Shown piece after piece: positions 61,263-64,000 of a stretch of 64,000 bases of DNA. The DNA comes from Panulirus ornatus. Taxonomy: Eukaryota; Arthropoda; Malacostraca; Decapoda; Palinuridae. Location of the stretch: contig NC_092228.1 of assembly GCF_036320965.1 (NCBI RefSeq), forward strand, positions 11,152,262 to 11,216,261, given 5' to 3'. Within the stretch, counting starts at the first letter, position 1. Every line of letters starts with the position of its first letter. Made by a program: the position numbers and the translations under genes. The notes under the pieces were generated by a model. The model worked only from the letters and a program-made list of their open reading frames with translations, was not told the DNA's origin and did no database searches.

Positions 61263-61540
61263 AAAATCTAAACTAGAGTTAAAAATCTTGTGCCATTCAA
61301 TCCTTCAGATGCTGGTGAATAAGTGCAAAAAAATTTCACAGGAACGTAATCTAAACTTTTCAAGTTATGACCAACGTTATTTTGTAAGTTGTCACTTTTT
61401 CTTTGTAGAGGTTACAAGTAAAGGAAAATCCAAGCTAAAGTTACAGGTTGTATCCCCCATTAACTCTTATGATGCTGACGAACAAACTGCATCATACTTC
61501 ATATGGAGAGGATTTCGGGTATTCAAGTTATGACCACGAG
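61263..61540. repeat. Diverged tandem duplication, ~165-170 bp apart
   Basis: AAAATCTAAACTAGAGTTA at 61263 aligns with AAAATCCAAGCTAAAGTTA at 61435. GATGCTGGTGAATAA aligns with GATGCTGACGAACAA. TTCAAGTTATGACCA is identical at 61359 and 61522. This is an old two-copy repeat, or two units of a longer-period satellite. Confidence 0.6.
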
Positions 61541-62659
61541 AATGTCGAAGGTTAAGCGGTGACCTCAAGCAACGACGGACAAAGACCGCAGAACGAAGCC
61601 ATGCCCAGAGGTCGTCTCTCATGCCACGCCTGGCAAATACACGAAAAGGTCGCCCTCGTCTTTTTTTCATTTTTTTTTTTTTTAACGCCCTCAATGAGGT
61701 CAAGGAATATCTGGTGTACATCGAGCCGCTAATCACCATCGGCTCAAGGTCAACTGACCTCCTCAACACGCAGATGGACAGGTTGAGGCATCGCCCTCGG
61801 AGTTGGAGAGAGGGGAAGGGCCATGTATGTGGCTGGGAAGGCCAAATGTTGTGGATATGCGCGTGCATCAACTATGATGTGTGATGGACAGATGAGGTGG
61901 GCAAGTGAGACGAGCTAGCGCGAAGCGCAGGTGAAATAAGACAAGGGGGAGGAGGGACAGGCGAGACGGTCAGAAACCAGTGGGACAGGAGGAGAACCAA
62001 GGGGATGCAGCCTCGTAACGGTGAGGCCAGCGGGTCAACTCTTAGGTCAAAAGGTGGCGGTCTCCCCCCGCAGGTAACTGATACCAGGCCATCAGGACGA
62101 CAAGGTGACCCCCCCCCCCCCCCCGCGGGAGTCAGGCAGAGACCTGGAGACTCGAACAACAACAACAACGGCAAGTCAGAATTCTTCACCCAACACCCGA
62201 GAGTCGCATTACTCGAACACCTCCGGACCTGCACCCATGGGCGGTGGCGGTCTTCACAGAAACGCATCTCCCGTGTCCTCCCACGCACGAGGAGCCCAAC
62301 GAACTCTGTCCTGGCTAGAGGATAAGTGTCAAAGCCGGCTAGAGGATAGAGGTACGTCAATGCTCGAAGACCATGTTTAGCCTGGCTAGAGGATAGGTAC
62401 ATAGCCCAGATAGAAACCAAGTGTCTAGCCCAGCTACGAGACAGACGTCTTGCCAGGCTTGAGGACAGATGTTTAATCTAGGTATAAATCATATAAGGCT
62501 CAAAAAACATTAAATCCTAACTCCTGTTTATCTACCTTAACTTACGGTACCCTGCCTGACCTTACCTAAGGTAATGTAAGGTAAAGAAAAGTACATTAGG
62601 AGAAAAAAATGCACAAATGCATTCATTCATTAGCTTCAGCCCCTTGCAGGACGGCGATA
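61541..62659. other. Non-coding sequence
   Basis: C run at 62108-62124. From 62310 to 62480 the phrase GGCTAGAGGATAGRTGT recurs about five times with variable spacing, a degenerate minisatellite. Pentamers related to CCTTA/TAAGG occur at 62525-62585. The frame at 61621-61884 has no recognisable domain. Confidence 0.45.
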
Positions 62660-62878
62660 TGGGCATGAGGGTACGACGCACGAGCACGGCGGTACGACCC
62701 TTGGGTATGCTAGCCAGTCTGCATCGTGCCCATCGGGTTGTACATCATCTCCAGGATCGTACCTTCGTGTCAAAGTGTCGTACCGTCGTGCTAAGGGTCG
62801 TACTGTCGTGCCTGAGGGGCTACGCCCTCATCATCTCGCACTAAAGTGTCGTACCGTCGTGCTCCAGGGAGTCCACAG
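62660..62878. repeat. Dispersed ACCCTTG motif cluster, both orientations
   Basis: Plus orientation: GCACGGCGGTACGACCCTTGGG near 62685. Minus orientation: CGTACCGTCGTGCTAAGGG near 62777, GTCGTACTGTCGTGCC and CGTACCGTCGTGCTCCAGGG near 62850. The unit is the same as in the arrays at 30872 and 37230, but here copies are dispersed and inverted. Confidence 0.7.
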
Positions 62879-63028
62879 TGAACGTCACTTACCATCCCAA
62901 TTAACGACCCAATCACGAGCCTCTTACGTCGTGAAGGTCGGGTAGCCTACCTACCACCCCTGCCAAAGGGGGGGAGGTGTATCTACCTTTCCCTGTCACC
63001 TCCCCTACACTTTACGTCAGGCGGGGAG

Positions 63029-63070
63029 AACAATGGCGCCCTAATGGAGCACCTTTTGGACGCCATTGTT
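63029..63070. other. 42-bp imperfect palindrome
   Basis: AACAATGGCG at 63029-63038 pairs with CGCCATTGTT at 63061-63070, and the interior keeps alternate matched pairs (CC, AA, GG, GC with counterparts) to the centre. Each arm carries ATGGCG, as in the palindrome at 15810. Could form a hairpin or bind a dimeric protein. Confidence 0.75.
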
Positions 63071-63185
63071 GCCAACTCGGTTTTCTTAAATGGTCGCCTA
63101 ATGACCTTAGGAATAACGCGCCATCATCACTTCCCTCCCATGTGCGGTGGACGGCACAGCCGAGCCTGACAACAAACGTGTGGTG

Positions 63186-63480
63186 TGATGATGATGATGA
63201 TGAATGATGGTGGTGATGATGATGATGATGATGATGACGATGATGATGATGATGATGATAGGGGAAGGGAGTGATGATGATGATGATGGTGGGGGAGTAG
63301 GGGTGATGATGATGATGGGGGAGGAAGGGAGTGATGATGATGATGATGATGATGGGGAGGAGGGGACGGGTGATGATGATGATGATGGGGGAGGAAGGGG
63401 AGTGATGATGATGGGGGAGGAAGGGGAGTGATGATGATGGGGGAGGAAGGGAGTGGTGATGATGATGGGGGTGTGGTAAT
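63186..63480. repeat. (GAT)n with GGGGGAGGAAGGG insertions
   Basis: GAT/ATG triplet runs alternate about six times with G-rich purine blocks (GGGGGAGGAAGGGGAGTGATGATGATG type). The longer unit seems to be about 28-40 bp. Asp/Met or His/Pro-like frames arise from the triplets. Confidence 0.88.
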
Positions 63481-64000
63481 CTCTCAGACAGAAGGATGGA
63501 CAAGGGAGGACTAAGAACGGGGTCTTACATGCAGACTGGGTTCGTCCTAGGAGTGGTACGTCGCTGTGTGTATGACGGACGGAGGAGCTTGGAGCGTGTC
63601 ATTTGGAGGGTTTTTCAGCAAAAAAAAAAAAAAAATGCTGAAACGTGATATCATATTGAAGACTTACGAAGGGTAAGAGAGACACCTGCGTGTGAAGGGT
63701 CTGGGATGAAGAGGGGTTAGCTGTATGGAGTAAAGTCTCTCGTGAGGAGGTAGGCGTTAGGATTGTGACGAACTGTCGTACACAGGAACCTCCCGCACAG
63801 AGTGGTGTAGCGATAGGATGGGCGTAAATACATACACTGAGTCTGGCATATGCAGGTGTCTGGCGTTTTCGAGTGTAGACGGTACTGGTACGTGGAGTGG
63901 TCTGGTATCTGCAGTGGTCACACGTATGATGGGGTCCAGGCCCGTGATGAGGTCTGGCTAGTGGAGAGGACTGGTGTGGAGAGTTGAGGCGTGTGTGAGA
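63481..64000. other. Non-coding, GT-rich
   Basis: A run at 63622-63635. From 63790 the phrases GTCTGGYATRTGCAG and GGTACTGGTACGTGGAGTGGTCTGG recur loosely, suggesting a degenerate repeat that runs off the end of the window. No gene recognised. Confidence 0.45.

Noticed and set aside
61621..61884. Frame with NALNEVKEYLVYIEPLITIG as a possible exon
   Set aside because: It begins inside a poly-T run, lacks a convincing acceptor, and the minus strand is also open here.

Overview
The window looks like non-coding (intergenic or intronic) DNA from an animal genome that is very rich in simple repeats, most likely a decapod crustacean. The clues are about two dozen GA/CT arrays of roughly 45-105 bp, many CA/TG arrays, TA arrays over 100 bp, AAT arrays, degenerate minisatellites, tRNA-derived SINEs that carry TG arrays, and 5'-truncated non-LTR retrotransposons. 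The decapod assignment is inference from this style; no species marker is present. I find no intact host protein-coding gene, no rRNA or functional tRNA gene, and no CRISPR array. Most long reading frames are translations of simple repeats.

Layout. 1-9 kb: compound GA, CT, TG and TA arrays; a diverged short retroelement (family A); two tRNA-derived SINE regions; a 25-copy 33-bp satellite; a head-to-head pair of family A copies forming a large inverted repeat around a TA array (5.07-5.62 kb); a GC-rich stretch with TATA-like boxes (6.3-6.7 kb); and a 37-copy 16-bp minisatellite (7.53-8.13 kb). 9.4-10.8 kb: a 5'-truncated non-LTR retrotransposon (minus strand) with an open C-terminal reading frame, joined head-to-head to a family A copy, the pair sitting inside an AAT array. 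10.8-27 kb: SSRs, several degenerate minisatellites, a CR1-like remnant, further family A and tRNA-SINE copies, and a 3'-end fragment of the same LINE. 27-40 kb: a GC-rich patch with one exon-like frame, 21-bp and 22-bp minisatellites, and a possible E2F/GC-box/YY1 cluster. 40-45 kb: the largest SSR-poor stretch, with a reverse-transcriptase-like remnant. 45-64 kb: more SSRs, a second fragment of the RTE-like LINE, a CR1-like scrap, tandem duplications, a 30-bp minisatellite, and a 42-bp imperfect palindrome.

How the parts relate. Two layers stand out. First, the LINE and the short family A element share a 3' tail, the arrangement expected when a SINE borrows the enzyme of a LINE, and nearly every copy of either is embedded in a TA or AAT microsatellite. 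Second, one sequence motif (consensus GTACGACCCTTGAGCACGAC, with the variant ACCCTTGGGTATGATG) recurs from about 22 kb to 63 kb, in both orientations, and has expanded into separate arrays of 21-, 22- and 30-bp period. Both were seen by eye; alignments and copy counts are by hand.
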